64,000 bases of DNA from Corynebacterium guangdongense (GCF_030408915.1 NZ_CP047654.1:1984001-2048000), one strand, 5' to 3'; positions 16,975-27,693 are shown, numbered from the stretch's first letter. Notes: a model not told the origin generated them from the letters alone. Numbers and translations are program-made.

Positions 16975-17688
16975 CTAACGGTGCTCCATCCACACGATGA
17001 CCTCCATCGCGCGCAGCACGCTGATGCTGCGGGGCAGGCCGGCGCGCGCCATCACCTCGCGCAGGTTGTTCAGCACCATCTTCCCGTAGTCCGTGCGGAA
17101 CGCGTAGTACAGCGGCCACATGAAGGTCTTGTTCTCCTCGGCCTGGAACCCGCGCTTGATGTCCTTGTCGAAGGCCGGCACCAGTCGCGGGCGCTTGCGC
17201 GCCATGATCGTGGCACTGGTCAGGAAGGCCACGTCGCTGTACCAGCGCAGCGTGTACTCCAGCTCGCGGACCGCGTCCACCACGTCCTGGGTGATGTTCC
17301 AGACGTCAACGTCGTTCGGGATCTTCGCCAGCAGCGAGTTGAAGTCGTCCGGGCGCCGGTCGAGGATGTCGATGAGCACATTGGCCGGCATCGCCAGGCC
17401 CAGGTAGCGCACCGGCCCCAGGTCGTCGGCGGTGAAGGTGTCCGGATGCGGATCCGAGGCCCCCGGCTCCCGGTCGTCCCAGCGGTCGTAGTAGGCGCCG
17501 ACGAAGCCGAATACCGACATGTCCGAGCCCTTTTTGAGCGGCGACTCCAGGGCGGAGCGCGACTTGCGCCACCCCAGGTCCGGCCGCGGGTGCAGCCGCA
17601 ACCCGTAGTAGTCCTCCAGATGCTGCCGGGCCCGGTCGGAGTTGGCCGGGTCGAGAATGGAGGGGAACGTCACGGTCTCGACTGTCAT
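16975..17688 (-). CDS. DUF6308 family protein (intact copy)
   Basis: A 237-residue soluble protein starting MTVETVTFPS. Family hallmarks are FTADDLGPVRYLGLAMPANVLIDIL, IPNDVDVWNI, MARKRPRLVPAFD and the C-terminal ISVLRAMEVIVWMEH. No catalytic motif or membrane segment is seen and the family's function is unknown. The gene stands alone, convergent to the aldehyde dehydrogenase. Near-identical DNA occurs at 21729-22446 (frameshifted) and its last 64 bases recur at 10508. The sequence just before the start (CCCATTATT) is shared with the 21729 copy, so the duplication included the promoter side. The family name is from memory of the motif set. Confidence 0.75.
   Translation of the reverse strand: MTVETVTFPSILDPANSDRARQHLEDYYGLRLHPRPDLGWRKSRSALESPLKKGSDMSVFGFVGAYYDRWDDREPGASDPHPDTFTADDLGPVRYLGLAMPANVLIDILDRRPDDFNSLLAKIPNDVDVWNITQDVVDAVRELEYTLRWYSDVAFLTSATIMARKRPRLVPAFDKDIKRGFQAEENKTFMWPLYYAFRTDYGKMVLNNLREVMARAGLPRSISVLRAMEVIVWMEHR
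16984..17047. repeat. 64-bp direct repeat, right copy (inside DUF6308 gene)
   Basis: Identical and parallel to 10508-10571. The two copies enclose the PucR-oxidase-dioxygenase-dehydrogenase cluster. Confidence 0.85.
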
Positions 17689-17870
17689 ACACCCATTATT
17701 GCCCACCTGCATGGCGGAAACAGGCATTTGCCCCGTCCGGGACTCCCCCAGCCGGGCCTGCCCCGCCCCCGACGCCCACCTCCGCGTGCCGACGCCGTCG
17801 GCCCCACCTCTCACCCGCGGGTCCCGCCGGATAGGGTGTGGAGGCCGAATTTCTCACCAAGGAGACCCCC

Positions 17871-19559
17871 TTGCCCCAGAACCTTGCCCTCCCCCGCCTA
17901 CTGGCCCTATTCTTCGCCACTCTCATGCTGCTCGGGATCACCACCGTCCCGGCGGGCGCGCAGCCGAACTCGCGGGCCCGGGTGGATCAGGGCGAGGAGC
18001 TGGTCTTCGTGCTGGGCGGCCAGGCCTATGCCTGCCAGGCGACGTGGATCGATCACGCCGCCGCCCGGATCTGGACCGCGGGCGGCTGCGGCCCGGACGG
18101 GGCGAGCATGCGGGCCCAGGTCAACGGCGACTGGGTCGAGCTGGGCACGGTCACCTCGCTCTACCCCGGTGACGGGCTGCGCGATTTCCTCGGCTATATC
18201 CAGCTGCGCCCCGGCCAGGCCAGCCTGCTGGGAAGCAACGCCCTCGAGCCGGCGGCCACCGGCGTCGTCGCCCCCGGCTCCGAAGCCTGCGTGGCGGCCG
18301 CCTCCGGCAGGCAGCACTGCGTGAGAGTCACCGGCTCCGACGCGGAGCTGCTCACCCTGGGCAGCCTCGGTTCCGTCGCCGACCCCATCTACCCCGGCGC
18401 GCCGGTCACCGTCGACGGCCGGCTGGTCGCCTCGCTGGACTGGCTGGCGCCCCTGGCGACGGCGACGGTGCTGCGGCCGGTGGGGCGGGCGTCGACAAGC
18501 GAGCCGAGCCTGCAGTTGATGAACCTGCAGTGGGACGCGAGCCTGAGCTACCCGGCCGGTTACGGGGACCCGGTCAACCAGGGCGACACCCTCGGGGTGA
18601 CCACCCCGGCCGGTGAGGATCTGATCTGCACGCTGGGCTACGTCGACAAGCTGAGCGGGCGGCTGTACACGGCCGGGCACTGCGGCGGCGACGGGGCGCA
18701 CCTGTACACCGTCGACGGCAACGGCGTCTCCGAGCACTACCTGGGCACGCTGACCACGGACTTCGACATGAGCGCCCCCTACGTCGACGCGAGCTTCGAC
18801 GAGGACTACGGCTACGTCGAGGTGCCCGCGGATCGCGTCGGACTGCTCGGCGAGAACTCCCACTCCGGCGATGCGATGATCCTGCCGAGCCTGCTGGCCG
18901 TGGGCCAGATCCTCTACGCCCTGGGCCAGACCACCGGCGCGGTCATGATCACCGAGGTCATGGGCACCCTCAACAACATCATCATGTCCGTCGACGGGCA
19001 GATGCCGCGGCCGGGCGATTCCGGCGGCCCGGTGTGGACGGTCATCGACGATCAGCGCTACTTCGTCGGCGTCATCTCCGGCAGCAACGAGGACACCGGC
19101 GTCAACGTCTCCTGGCTCGAGACCGCCGAGTACGTCGACCCCGCCATCAACTACACCGACGAACTCATCGACGAATGGCTCGCCCAGGAACTGGCCGCCG
19201 CCGATGCCGCCAGCCCCACCCCCGTCCAGGTCACCGTCGGCGGCCTCGTCGGGGTGGCCGACAACCCCTCAAGCTGGCGACTTGAGGCCACCTGCACCGT
19301 CACCGCCATCGACCTGGAGAACAACCGCGTCCACGTCAACCCCGGCTGTCCCGGCGGGCGCATGGTCACCACCGAGGACGGCGTCTGGGCGCTGCAGGAA
19401 CTGGGCCCGCTTGTCGACGCCTCGGAGCCCTACATCCAGGTCCGCCCCGACAAGGCGCACCTGCTGGCCGGCGGCGCGGCGGCGCCCGAACCGGTCCCGG
19501 CCGAGGAGCCGACGGACGACGTCCGCGCCGCGTCCTCCTCGCTGGGCAGCTCCCGCTAG
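17871..19559 (+). CDS. Secreted trypsin-like serine protease with three repeats, only the middle one catalytic
   Basis: I chose the TTG at 17871 because AAGGAG lies 6 nt upstream; a GTG at 17838 would add 11 residues before the signal peptide. A signal peptide (ends AGAQ) precedes three related modules. Each has a Cys-containing strand, a short turn and a second Cys motif. In the middle module this is TAGHCG (His 270), followed by GDSGGP (Ser 384), so it is an active S1-type protease. In the first module the motif is TAGGCG (Gly 72 for His), and in the third VNPGCPGG (Gly 492 for His); neither has a GDSGG. The flanking modules therefore look catalytically dead. The acidic C-terminus has no sorting signal. 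The last four bases overlap the convergent gene. Confidence 0.8.
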   Translation: MPQNLALPRLLALFFATLMLLGITTVPAGAQPNSRARVDQGEELVFVLGGQAYACQATWIDHAAARIWTAGGCGPDGASMRAQVNGDWVELGTVTSLYPGDGLRDFLGYIQLRPGQASLLGSNALEPAATGVVAPGSEACVAAASGRQHCVRVTGSDAELLTLGSLGSVADPIYPGAPVTVDGRLVASLDWLAPLATATVLRPVGRASTSEPSLQLMNLQWDASLSYPAGYGDPVNQGDTLGVTTPAGEDLICTLGYVDKLSGRLYTAGHCGGDGAHLYTVDGNGVSEHYLGTLTTDFDMSAPYVDASFDEDYGYVEVPADRVGLLGENSHSGDAMILPSLLAVGQILYALGQTTGAVMITEVMGTLNNIIMSVDGQMPRPGDSGGPVWTVIDDQRYFVGVISGSNEDTGVNVSWLETAEYVDPAINYTDELIDEWLAQELAAADAASPTPVQVTVGGLVGVADNPSSWRLEATCTVTAIDLENNRVHVNPGCPGGRMVTTEDGVWALQELGPLVDASEPYIQVRPDKAHLLAGGAAAPEPVPAEEPTDDVRAASSSLGSSR

Positions 19560-20956
19560 CGGCGCCAGGCGCCCACGAGTTCGCCGGCGGCCACCGCCGC
19601 CACCGGCGTCAGCAGCACCCCGCGCTGTGAGCGGTGGGCCCAGGTGTGCCGCACCACCTCCCCCAGGCTCAGGGCCGCGCCCGCCCCGGCGAGCAGACCC
19701 AGCCAGCGCGGTCGCCCGGGGGCCTGCGCCAGCGGGCGGACCGCCTGCAGGGCCACGGCCAGCGCGCCCAGCGAGGCGTAGGCCGGCAGGTCATTGTTCC
19801 TGTCCTTCTCCACCAGATCCCCTATCACCAGCGAGGTCTGCCAGGCCAGGTCGAAGCTCAGCCCCGCCCGCGCCGCCAGCCGCAGCCGGCCGGGGCGGGC
19901 CCCGCTGCGCCGCTCCAGGGCCGTCTCCGTCAGCGCGCCCGCGGCGACCAGACCGGCCACCGTGCCGAAGAGACGGACCCAGCGGCGGGTGTCGATATCG
20001 GCGGTGGCGGCGCGGACGGCCTCCTCAAAACTGAGCAGGCCGCCCTCCGGCACGCCGACGAGCGCCTCCAGGTCGCGTTCCTTGACCACCGTGTCGTGCA
20101 GCAGCGAACCCAGCAGCGGTTCCAGCAGGCCGGGGCCGATCGGGGTGATCAGCGCCATCCAGTGCGTGGCCAGATGCGGGGTGGCCACCGGGGCGATGAC
20201 GATCGGGTGCGGCGGCAGGCCGACGGCGCGGGAGTAGCGCTGCATCATCTCGGCGTAGGACAGGGTGTCGGGTCCGCCGACGTCGAAGGTGCGGTTGAGC
20301 CCGGGATCCAGGTCGGCGGCGGCGACGAGGAAGTGCACCGCGTCCCTCGCCGCGATCGGGGTGATGCTGTTGCCGATCCAGATCGGGCCGATGGCGCCGG
20401 GGAGGCGTTCGGAGAGGTGGCGCAGCAGGGTGAAGGAGGAGGAGCCGTCGCCCAGCACCACCCCGGCCTGGAGTGCGGCGGTGGGCACCCCGGAGTTCAG
20501 GAGGATCTCGCCGACCTCCACGCGCGAGCGCAGGTGGTCGGACAGTTCCTCGCCCGCCGGGTGGAGCCCACCGAGGTAGACGATGCGGTCAACGTCAGCG
20601 GCCGCGGCCTCCTCGGCGAAGGTCTGCGCCATCTCGCGCTCGGCGGCCACGAAATCACCGCCCGACATCGAGTGCAGCAGGTACCAGGCGACGTCGACGT
20701 CGGCCAGCGCGCGGGCGACGTCCTCCCGCTCGGAGGCGTCGCCCTCGACGACTTCCAGCTGCCCGGCACCCGCCGTTTCCCCCTCCGGGACGATGGCGTC
20801 GGCGTAGGCCATAGCTTCGGCCTTGGCCCGGCTGCGCGAGAGGGCGCGGACGGCCCAGCCGTCCTCGAGAAGCGCGGCGGCGACCTGGCTGCCGACGTAG
20901 CCGGTTGCTCCGGTGACCAGCGCGCGGCGCGGTTGTCCGGTGGTGGGGCTGGTCAT
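19556..20956 (-). CDS. NAD(P)H-binding atypical SDR protein with C-terminal membrane domain
   Basis: A 466-residue protein. Residues 1-300 form an NmrA/NDUFA9-like Rossmann domain: nucleotide motif VTGATGYVGSQV, then LGGLHPAGEELSDHLRSRVEVG and GPDTLSYAEMM. The C-terminal third is a hydrophobic region rich in Ala/Leu (about four membrane segments) with VEKDRNNDLPAYASLGALAVALQ. Such fusions are common in actinobacteria and are annotated only as NAD-dependent epimerase/dehydratase family. The usual catalytic YxxxK is not obvious, so a reductase reaction is not claimed. Its stop codon shares the bases CTAG with the stop of the convergent protease gene. Confidence 0.75.
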   Translation of the reverse strand: MTSPTTGQPRRALVTGATGYVGSQVAAALLEDGWAVRALSRSRAKAEAMAYADAIVPEGETAGAGQLEVVEGDASEREDVARALADVDVAWYLLHSMSGGDFVAAEREMAQTFAEEAAAADVDRIVYLGGLHPAGEELSDHLRSRVEVGEILLNSGVPTAALQAGVVLGDGSSSFTLLRHLSERLPGAIGPIWIGNSITPIAARDAVHFLVAAADLDPGLNRTFDVGGPDTLSYAEMMQRYSRAVGLPPHPIVIAPVATPHLATHWMALITPIGPGLLEPLLGSLLHDTVVKERDLEALVGVPEGGLLSFEEAVRAATADIDTRRWVRLFGTVAGLVAAGALTETALERRSGARPGRLRLAARAGLSFDLAWQTSLVIGDLVEKDRNNDLPAYASLGALAVALQAVRPLAQAPGRPRWLGLLAGAGAALSLGEVVRHTWAHRSQRGVLLTPVAAVAAGELVGAWRR

Positions 20957-21039
20957 GGTGGGTAACCTTCCTGCGACGGCGACGAAGTCGCCCCCAGCCT
21001 AAACAAGAACGCGGCGCGCCGACGGGTATAACGGGGGAC

Positions 21040-21707
21040 ATGACCTCGCCCGCCACCGACGCGCCCTACCCGCGTCCGGCAGACACGCCCCGGCCGGCCG
21101 TCTTCATCCTCGGGCCGGCGGCCACCACCGCGGCCGGGCTGCTGGCCGCGACCCTGGCCGAACCCGCCTCCCCCGCCTTCTACACCGGCACGGTGATCTC
21201 CGCGCTGGCGCTGGTGGCCGCCTGGGTACTCGGCGGCGACCACCGGGTGATCGACACCGCCCGCTGGCCCGCCCACGCGCTGCGGGGGTCGTGGCCGGGG
21301 TCGTGCTGGCCGCGCTGTTCATCGCCGGGGCGCTCGCCGTCGGGCGCATCGAGGCGCTGGCCGCCCCGGTCCAGGAGCTGCTGCTCAACGCCTCGGGCTC
21401 GGCGATCGGGCTGACGCTGGTGGTCACCCTGGTCAACGGGGTGGCCGAGGAACTCTTCTTCCGCAACACCGTGCCGCGGCACCTCCCCGGGTTGAACTAC
21501 CCACTGAGGATCGCCGTCGCGGTCGGTCTGTACGTGGCGGTCACCGCCGCGATGCTGGTGCCGCTGCTGGCGGTGGCCGCCGTGGCGGTGGGGCTTGTCG
21601 CCCACCTCGAGGTGCGCGCCACCGGGGCGTTGATCTCGGCGATCGTCATGCACGCCACCTGGGCGATGGGCATGCTCCTCGTACTGCCGGTCGTGCTCGC
21701 CGCCTAA
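21040..21707 (+). pseudogene. CPBP family intramembrane metalloprotease, frameshifted
   Basis: Two frames together make one protein. The first (from the ATG at 21040) gives the N-terminal membrane segments up to WPAHALRG. The second continues with VVAGVVLAALFIAG and the family motif EELFFRN, then a C-terminal MHATWAMGM metal-binding helix. The switch falls at the five-G run 21284-21288; one extra G would restore a single reading frame. CPBP (Abi/CAAX-like) proteins cleave within the membrane; substrate unknown. The lesion is either a real inactivation or a homopolymer sequencing error. Two similar one-base losses occur in the next gene. Confidence 0.75.
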
Positions 21708-21728
21708 ACCCCGCTTGCCGACGTCCGG

Positions 21729-22446
21729 TCAGACCCTGCGGTGCTCCATCCAGGTGATGACCTCCATCGCGCGCAGCACACTGATGCTGTTGGGCAGGCC
21801 GGCGCGCTTCTTCACCGCCCGATGTTGTCGAGGACCATCTGCCCGTAGTCGGTGCGGAAGGCGTAGTACAGCGGCCACATGAAGGTCTTGTTCTCCTCCG
21901 CCTTGAACGCGCGCTTGACGTCCTTGTCGAAGGCCGGCACCAGCCGCGGCCGCTTGCGCGCCATGATCGTGGCGCTGGTCAGAAACGCCACGTCGCTGTA
22001 CCAGCGCAGCGTGTACTCCAGCTCGCGGACCGAGTCCACCACCTCCTGGGTGATGTTCCAGACGTCGACGTTGCGCGGGATCCTGGCCAGCAGCGTGTTG
22101 AAGTCGTCCGGGCGCCGGTCCAGGATGTCGATGAGCACGTTCGCCGGCATCGCCAGGCCCAGGTAGCGCACCGGCCCAGATCGTCGGCGGTGAAGGTGTC
22201 CGGATGCGGATCCGACTCCCCCGGCTCCTGATCGTCCCAGCGGTCGTAGTACGCGCCGACGAAGCCGAACACGGACATGTCCGAGCCCTTCTTGTGCGGC
22301 GACTCCAGCGCCGAGCGGGACTTGCGCCACCCGAGATCCGGGCGCGGGTGCAGCCGCAACCCGTAGTAGTCCTCCAGATGCTGCCGGGCCCGGTCGGCAT
22401 TGGCCGGGTCGAGAATGGAGGGAAACGTCACGGTCTCGGCTGTCAT
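21729..22446 (-). pseudogene. DUF6308 family gene with two single-base frameshifts
   Basis: The start (MTAETVTFPS), body and end (ISVLRAMEVITWMEHRRV) match the intact gene at 16975 almost residue for residue, but in three different frames. One base is missing near 22175 (GGCCCAG here, GGCCCCAG in the intact copy) and another near 21822, in the codons before the C-terminal helix. Without them a protein of about 238 residues would result. The remaining substitutions are few and mostly silent, suggesting either very recent loss or assembly errors. The short conserved segment upstream of the start is also shared. Confidence 0.8.
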
Positions 22447-22562
22447 GTGCCCATTATTACCTATGGGCTGGGGTGGAACCGGCATTTGGGTGGTTTTATG
22501 GCCCGCGAACCCCCCCCTAGTGAGCAGAATGGACCTCCCCTTCCAGACAGGTCCACAGCCTT

Positions 22563-22583
22563 AACTGGGGTGGCACCCCAGTT
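22563..22583. terminator. Strong hairpin downstream of rmlA
   Basis: A perfect 10-bp inverted repeat (AACTGGGGTG / CACCCCAGTT) with a single-base centre. It lies about 95 bases past the rmlA stop on the minus strand. No clear T-tract follows on either side, so termination is inferred from stem strength and position. Confidence 0.5.
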
Positions 22584-22626
22584 TGGAGCGCCAGTGTCTG
22601 CGTTAGATCACTGCTTGAGTTCGTCC

Positions 22627-22646
22627 CCAGAGTGAGAGCACTCTGG
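22627..22646. terminator. Second hairpin downstream of rmlA
   Basis: An 8-bp perfect stem (CCAGAGTG / CACTCTGG) with loop AGAG, about 30 bases beyond the rmlA stop codon. It is the nearer of two stems that could end the rml operon transcript. Confidence 0.5.
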
Positions 22647-22677
22647 AGTATCCAGAGTCTTAGACCTCAAGCCCTCC

Positions 22678-23547
22678 TTACTGCGACGAAACAAAATGGA
22701 GCAGGTACTTCCCGTAGCCGGACTTTGTCAGGGGTTCGGCGAGAATCCGCACCTGCCCTTCGTCAATGAAGCCCGCCTTGTAGGCCGCAATCTCCGGGGA
22801 GCCGATCATCTGGCCGGTGCGTTTCTGCAGCACCTCGACATACGACGAGGCCTCCGACATGGAGTCGATGGTGCCGGTGTCCAGCCACACGTCACCGCGC
22901 TGCATCCTCCTGACCTGAAGCTGACCGCGCCGTAGATACTCCTCGTTGACGGCGGTGATCTCCAGTTCGCCACGCGCGCTCGGGGTGATCTGCTTGGCGA
23001 TCTCCACGACGCTGTTGTCATAGAAGTAGAGGCCCACCACCGCGTGGTTCGACTTCGGGTGCTCGGGTTTTTCCTGGATCGAGACGGCCAGGCCGGTCTC
23101 GGGATCGAACTCGACGACGCCATAGCGCTCCGGATCCGAGACCTCGTAGGCGAAGACGATCCCGCCATCCTGGTCCCGGCATGACTGCAGGGTGGTCGTG
23201 AAACCTCGACCATCGAAGATGTTGTCGCCGAGCACCAGGGCCACGGATTCCTCCCCGATGAACTCCTCACCGATGAGAAAGGCCTGGGCCAGCCCCTCCG
23301 GCTTCGGCTGGACGGCGTACTCAAGTGTTATGCCCAAGTGCGAGCCGTCGCCGAGCAGTCGTCTGAAGCCCGCCTGATCGTCAGGCGTAGTGATAATGAG
23401 GATTTCCCGGATGCCCGCGCGAATCAGGGTGCTCAGCGGGTAGTAGATCATCGGCTTGTCGTAGATCGGCATCAGCTGCTTCGAGATCGCCTGCGTGATG
23501 GGATACAAACGCGTGCCGGAACCGCCGGCGAGAATAATGCCCTTCAT
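22678..23547 (-). CDS. rmlA: Glucose-1-phosphate thymidylyltransferase RmlA
   Basis: A 289-residue nucleotidyltransferase, the usual RmlA length. It starts [18 protein letters not shown], the nucleotide-binding signature, and continues with the sugar-phosphate-binding elements [21 protein letters not shown] and [19 protein letters not shown]. It makes dTDP-glucose from glucose-1-phosphate and dTTP, the first step to dTDP-L-rhamnose. It is the last gene of an rmlB-rmlCD-rmlA operon and its start overlaps the rmlCD stop by one base. dTDP-rhamnose is also needed for the arabinogalactan linker in this group, so the operon may serve both wall and surface polysaccharide. Confidence 0.95.
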   Translation of the reverse strand: MKGIILAGGSGTRLYPITQAISKQLMPIYDKPMIYYPLSTLIRAGIREILIITTPDDQAGFRRLLGDGSHLGITLEYAVQPKPEGLAQAFLIGEEFIGEESVALVLGDNIFDGRGFTTTLQSCRDQDGGIVFAYEVSDPERYGVVEFDPETGLAVSIQEKPEHPKSNHAVVGLYFYDNSVVEIAKQITPSARGELEITAVNEEYLRRGQLQVRRMQRGDVWLDTGTIDSMSEASSYVEVLQKRTGQMIGSPEIAAYKAGFIDEGQVRILAEPLTKSGYGKYLLHFVSSQ

Positions 23548-24857
23548 TAGTCCGCGCTCCCTCCGATATAGGTTTCGAGGCTTCGGCGCCAGTCTGCAGG
23601 AGTGAATCCGGTTTCCTTGATCTTAGACAGGTCGAAGATTGAGTTCTTCGGCCTGATAGCCTGCGGGCGTCCTGCTGCGTATTCCTCTGTTGAAACCGGA
23701 GTCACTTCGAGCCCTTCGGCGCCAACCAGCTGATAGGTCGCGGAAGCCAAGTCGAACCAGGTGATTTCATCGCCCGAGTTCGAAACGTTGTAGACGCCGT
23801 ACTCCGGGCGCTCGGTCAGCAGGTGCACGATGCCCTTGGCCAGGTCCTCGACGAACGTCGGCCGGCCCCGCTGATCATCGACCACCCGCGGCTCCACGCC
23901 GCGCTCAGCCAGCTTCATCATCGTGCGCACGAAGTTCCCGCCCGCACCCACCACCCACGAGGTCCGCACCACATAATGCTTGGGCGCCGTGGCCGCCGCG
24001 GTATCCCCCGCAGCCTTCGACGCCCCGTACAACGACAACGGGCTGACCGGATCCTCCTCGGTATACGCCCCGTCCTTGGTCCCGTCGAAAACATAATCGC
24101 TCGAGACATGCACCAGCGTGAGGTCATGCTCAGCCGCAATCCTCGCCAGCCTCGCCGGCCCCGTCGCATTGACCGCCCACGCCCGCGCCCGGTCATCCTC
24201 CGCGCCGTCCACATCGTTGTAGGCCGCGGCATTGATGATCGCCGCGTACTGCCGCCACGGCCGCGCCGGCGGATCGGTGATGTCGAAGTCGGCGCGCGAG
24301 CAGAACTCCGCGTCGGGAAGCAGCGCCTTGAGCGCCGTTCCCAGTTGACCGTCAGCCCCGGTGACCAGCACCCTGCGCGGGGCAACCGCCTCCGCGGTGG
24401 CCGGTGTGGCCGCGTCCTTGGCCGAGACATGGACCGGCTGAAGCGGCCAGTCCACCAATGACAGGGAAATGTTGGCGTACTGCGCCTGCGCCGACCAGTA
24501 GTCACCGACCAGATAGGTATAGACCGTGTCATCGGCCAACGCCTGGAACCCGTTGGCCACCCCCCGCGGCACGAACACCGCCGCTTCGGGGCCGAACTCA
24601 TGGGTCACGGTCTCCCCGAAGGTCGGCGATCCTTCGCGCAGGTCATGCCAGGCGCCGAAGACCCGGCCATGGGCCACCGAGACCAGCTTGTCCCACGGCT
24701 CGGCATGCAGACCCCGGGTCGTGCCCTTCGCGGCGTTGAAGGAGACGTTCTGCTGCACCGGCGTGAAATCCAGCCAGTCCCCCCGCCAGTTCTCCTTGAA
24801 CCAGCCGCGGGCGTCCTCATGCACCGCCAGGTCGATGATCTTGAGTCCCTCAATCAC
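23547..24857 (-). CDS. rmlCD: Bifunctional dTDP-4-dehydrorhamnose 3,5-epimerase / dTDP-4-dehydrorhamnose reductase (RmlC-RmlD fusion)
   Basis: A 436-residue fusion. The N-terminal 150 residues are RmlC-like: the cupin with [20 protein letters not shown], and [13 protein letters not shown]. After a short Ala/Thr linker comes RmlD with [12 protein letters not shown] (NAD(P)H binding), [11 protein letters not shown] and the catalytic YGASK. Together they convert dTDP-4-keto-6-deoxyglucose to dTDP-L-rhamnose. Fused RmlCD is characteristic of corynebacteria and related actinobacteria. The stop and start with its neighbours are nearly contiguous (3 bases from rmlB, 1-base overlap with rmlA), so the three are translated from one message. 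Confidence 0.93.
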   Translation of the reverse strand: MIEGLKIIDLAVHEDARGWFKENWRGDWLDFTPVQQNVSFNAAKGTTRGLHAEPWDKLVSVAHGRVFGAWHDLREGSPTFGETVTHEFGPEAAVFVPRGVANGFQALADDTVYTYLVGDYWSAQAQYANISLSLVDWPLQPVHVSAKDAATPATAEAVAPRRVLVTGADGQLGTALKALLPDAEFCSRADFDITDPPARPWRQYAAIINAAAYNDVDGAEDDRARAWAVNATGPARLARIAAEHDLTLVHVSSDYVFDGTKDGAYTEEDPVSPLSLYGASKAAGDTAAATAPKHYVVRTSWVVGAGGNFVRTMMKLAERGVEPRVVDDQRGRPTFVEDLAKGIVHLLTERPEYGVYNVSNSGDEITWFDLASATYQLVGAEGLEVTPVSTEEYAAGRPQAIRPKNSIFDLSKIKETGFTPADWRRSLETYIGGSAD

Positions 24858-24860
24858 GTC

Positions 24861-26305
<1,445 letters not shown>

Positions 26306-26371
26306 CTGACCCCCTGGTGGTGGACACGCTGAAACCAGCAACATGCTGGGGAAGTGAGGTACCTTTCCACC

Positions 26372-26695
26372 ATGCCACGCAAGACCTACACCGAGCAGTT
26401 CAAGCGTGACGTAGTGTCGTTGTACGAGTCGACCCCCGGAGCAACGATCAACGCGATCGCCTCCGATCTCGGGGTCAACCGCAACTCCCTGCGCACCTGG
26501 CTCGACGCCTTCGGCACCGGCACCAAAACCAACGCCAACGGCGAAAAAGTCGCCAGCCCCATCGCCGCGCCAACAGCACACGCACTCCCGCGGTGGTGCT
26601 TCACGAAGCTCACTCCGGTGCTTCACGATCGTCACCACACCGCTTCACAATGCGCGTTCCTAACACAACACGCCCGAATCAACTGTGGTCGCTGA
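26372..26695 (+). pseudogene. IS3-family transposase OrfA, truncated
   Basis: The first 75 residues (MPRKTYTEQFKRDVVSLYES, then VNRNSLRTWLDAFG) are the helix-turn-helix of an IS3-type OrfA. From about 26590 the frame runs into unrelated residues, so the leucine-zipper end is lost and the protein would not work. The junction with the OrfB remnant is about 26690. Confidence 0.75.
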
Positions 26696-27212
26696 CATCA
26701 CCTACGTCCGGACACATGCTGGCTGGGTGTACACCGCGTTCGTGACCGATGTGTACTCCCGCAAGATCGTCGGCTGGAAGATCAGCGACACCTTGTACGC
26801 CGACCTGGCGGTCGACGCGTTGACCATGGCCATTGCTGCCAGAAGACGTGCGGGGCAGGCCGTGTCTGAGCTTGTCCATCACAGCGACCGCGGAGTGCAG
26901 TATCGCTCGATCGCCTACGCCACCGCGCTGGACGAGAACGAGATTGTTGCCTCGGTCGGGCCCCGTGGGGATTCCTATGACAATGCCCTGGCCGACGCAC
27001 TCAACAGTCTCTATAAGGACGATGTGATCCACAATGCCAACGTCAATCCCGATGCCTGGCAGGGGATCAAAGACGTGGAGAAAGCCACCTTGGACTGGGT
27101 CGGCTGGTACAACGCCGAGCGCATCCACTCAAAGCTGGGTAACCGCAGTCCGAATGATTTCGAGGCCCTGTACTGGGCTGATCATGAATCCACCGCCCCT
27201 TACGCAGCTTGA
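26692..27212 (+). pseudogene. IS3-family transposase OrfB, C-terminal part (rve domain)
   Basis: The frame carries the integrase core from VADITYVRT (first Asp) through HHSDRGVQY (second Asp) to WYNAERIHSKLG. At the position of the third acidic residue, where IS3 proteins have Glu (usual NAxAES/EA), the sequence is DNALADAL, so the Glu is replaced by Asp. The N-terminal third is absent and no start codon context exists. It is a remnant, also without the residue needed for full DDE activity. Confidence 0.8.
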
Positions 27213-27484
27213 CCTGAAGCCAATAAAAACAGACTAACTACTCTCTAGAAAACCCGGGACTTGACAGGGCCATGATCTTTATGAATTGAGCCATGGGAGT
27301 GTCTCCTTGGCGTGAAACCTTGTCGCAGCCCCGCGGGGTGCGGGGCTGCCACCAAGAAGACTCCCGCCAAATCACCGGCGCTACCGGGTGCGTGGAAGGG
27401 GCCTACCAACTACGCGGACATCCCCGACCAACAACCCCGAAACGGCAAACGCTTCTCCACGCCCGGCTTCTGGGCTTGCCCGCA

Positions 27485-27693
27485 TCATGCAGGTCAGCGG
27501 TGATTCTCGGAGCACCATAGGTACCACGCGAGCGGTCATTCAACCAGCGGACCTGCTCATCCAGGTCTTGTTGGCGCGCACGGCGTCTGCCGAGCGTGTC
27601 TCGACGTTTCGACCAGGCGTAAAACCCGGACCGGGATACTTCCCGCGCCCGTGCCATCATGGTGACCGCGTAGCTCGCCTTCTCTTGTGCCAT
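27485..27693 (-). pseudogene. IS3-family transposase OrfB, N-terminal fragment
   Basis: Recognisable residues run from AVTMMARAREVSRSGFYAW to GTYGAPRITADLHDAG, the N-terminal HTH_21 region of IS3 OrfB. After that the frame enters unrelated sequence, so the whole catalytic core is missing. Confidence 0.75.

Larger units (their letters stand above)
26306..27266 (+). mobile_element. Internally deleted IS3-family insertion sequence
   Basis: It contains an OrfA beginning and an OrfB end in the same direction, but the end of OrfA and the start of OrfB are missing. The right border is an inverted-repeat end at 27243-27266 (reads TGTCAAGTCCCGGGTTTTC on the minus strand), which closely matches the IS3 end at 35868. 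The left border near TGACCCCCTGGTGG (about 26306) is estimated. Its GC content is higher than the surrounding sequence. Confidence 0.75.
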
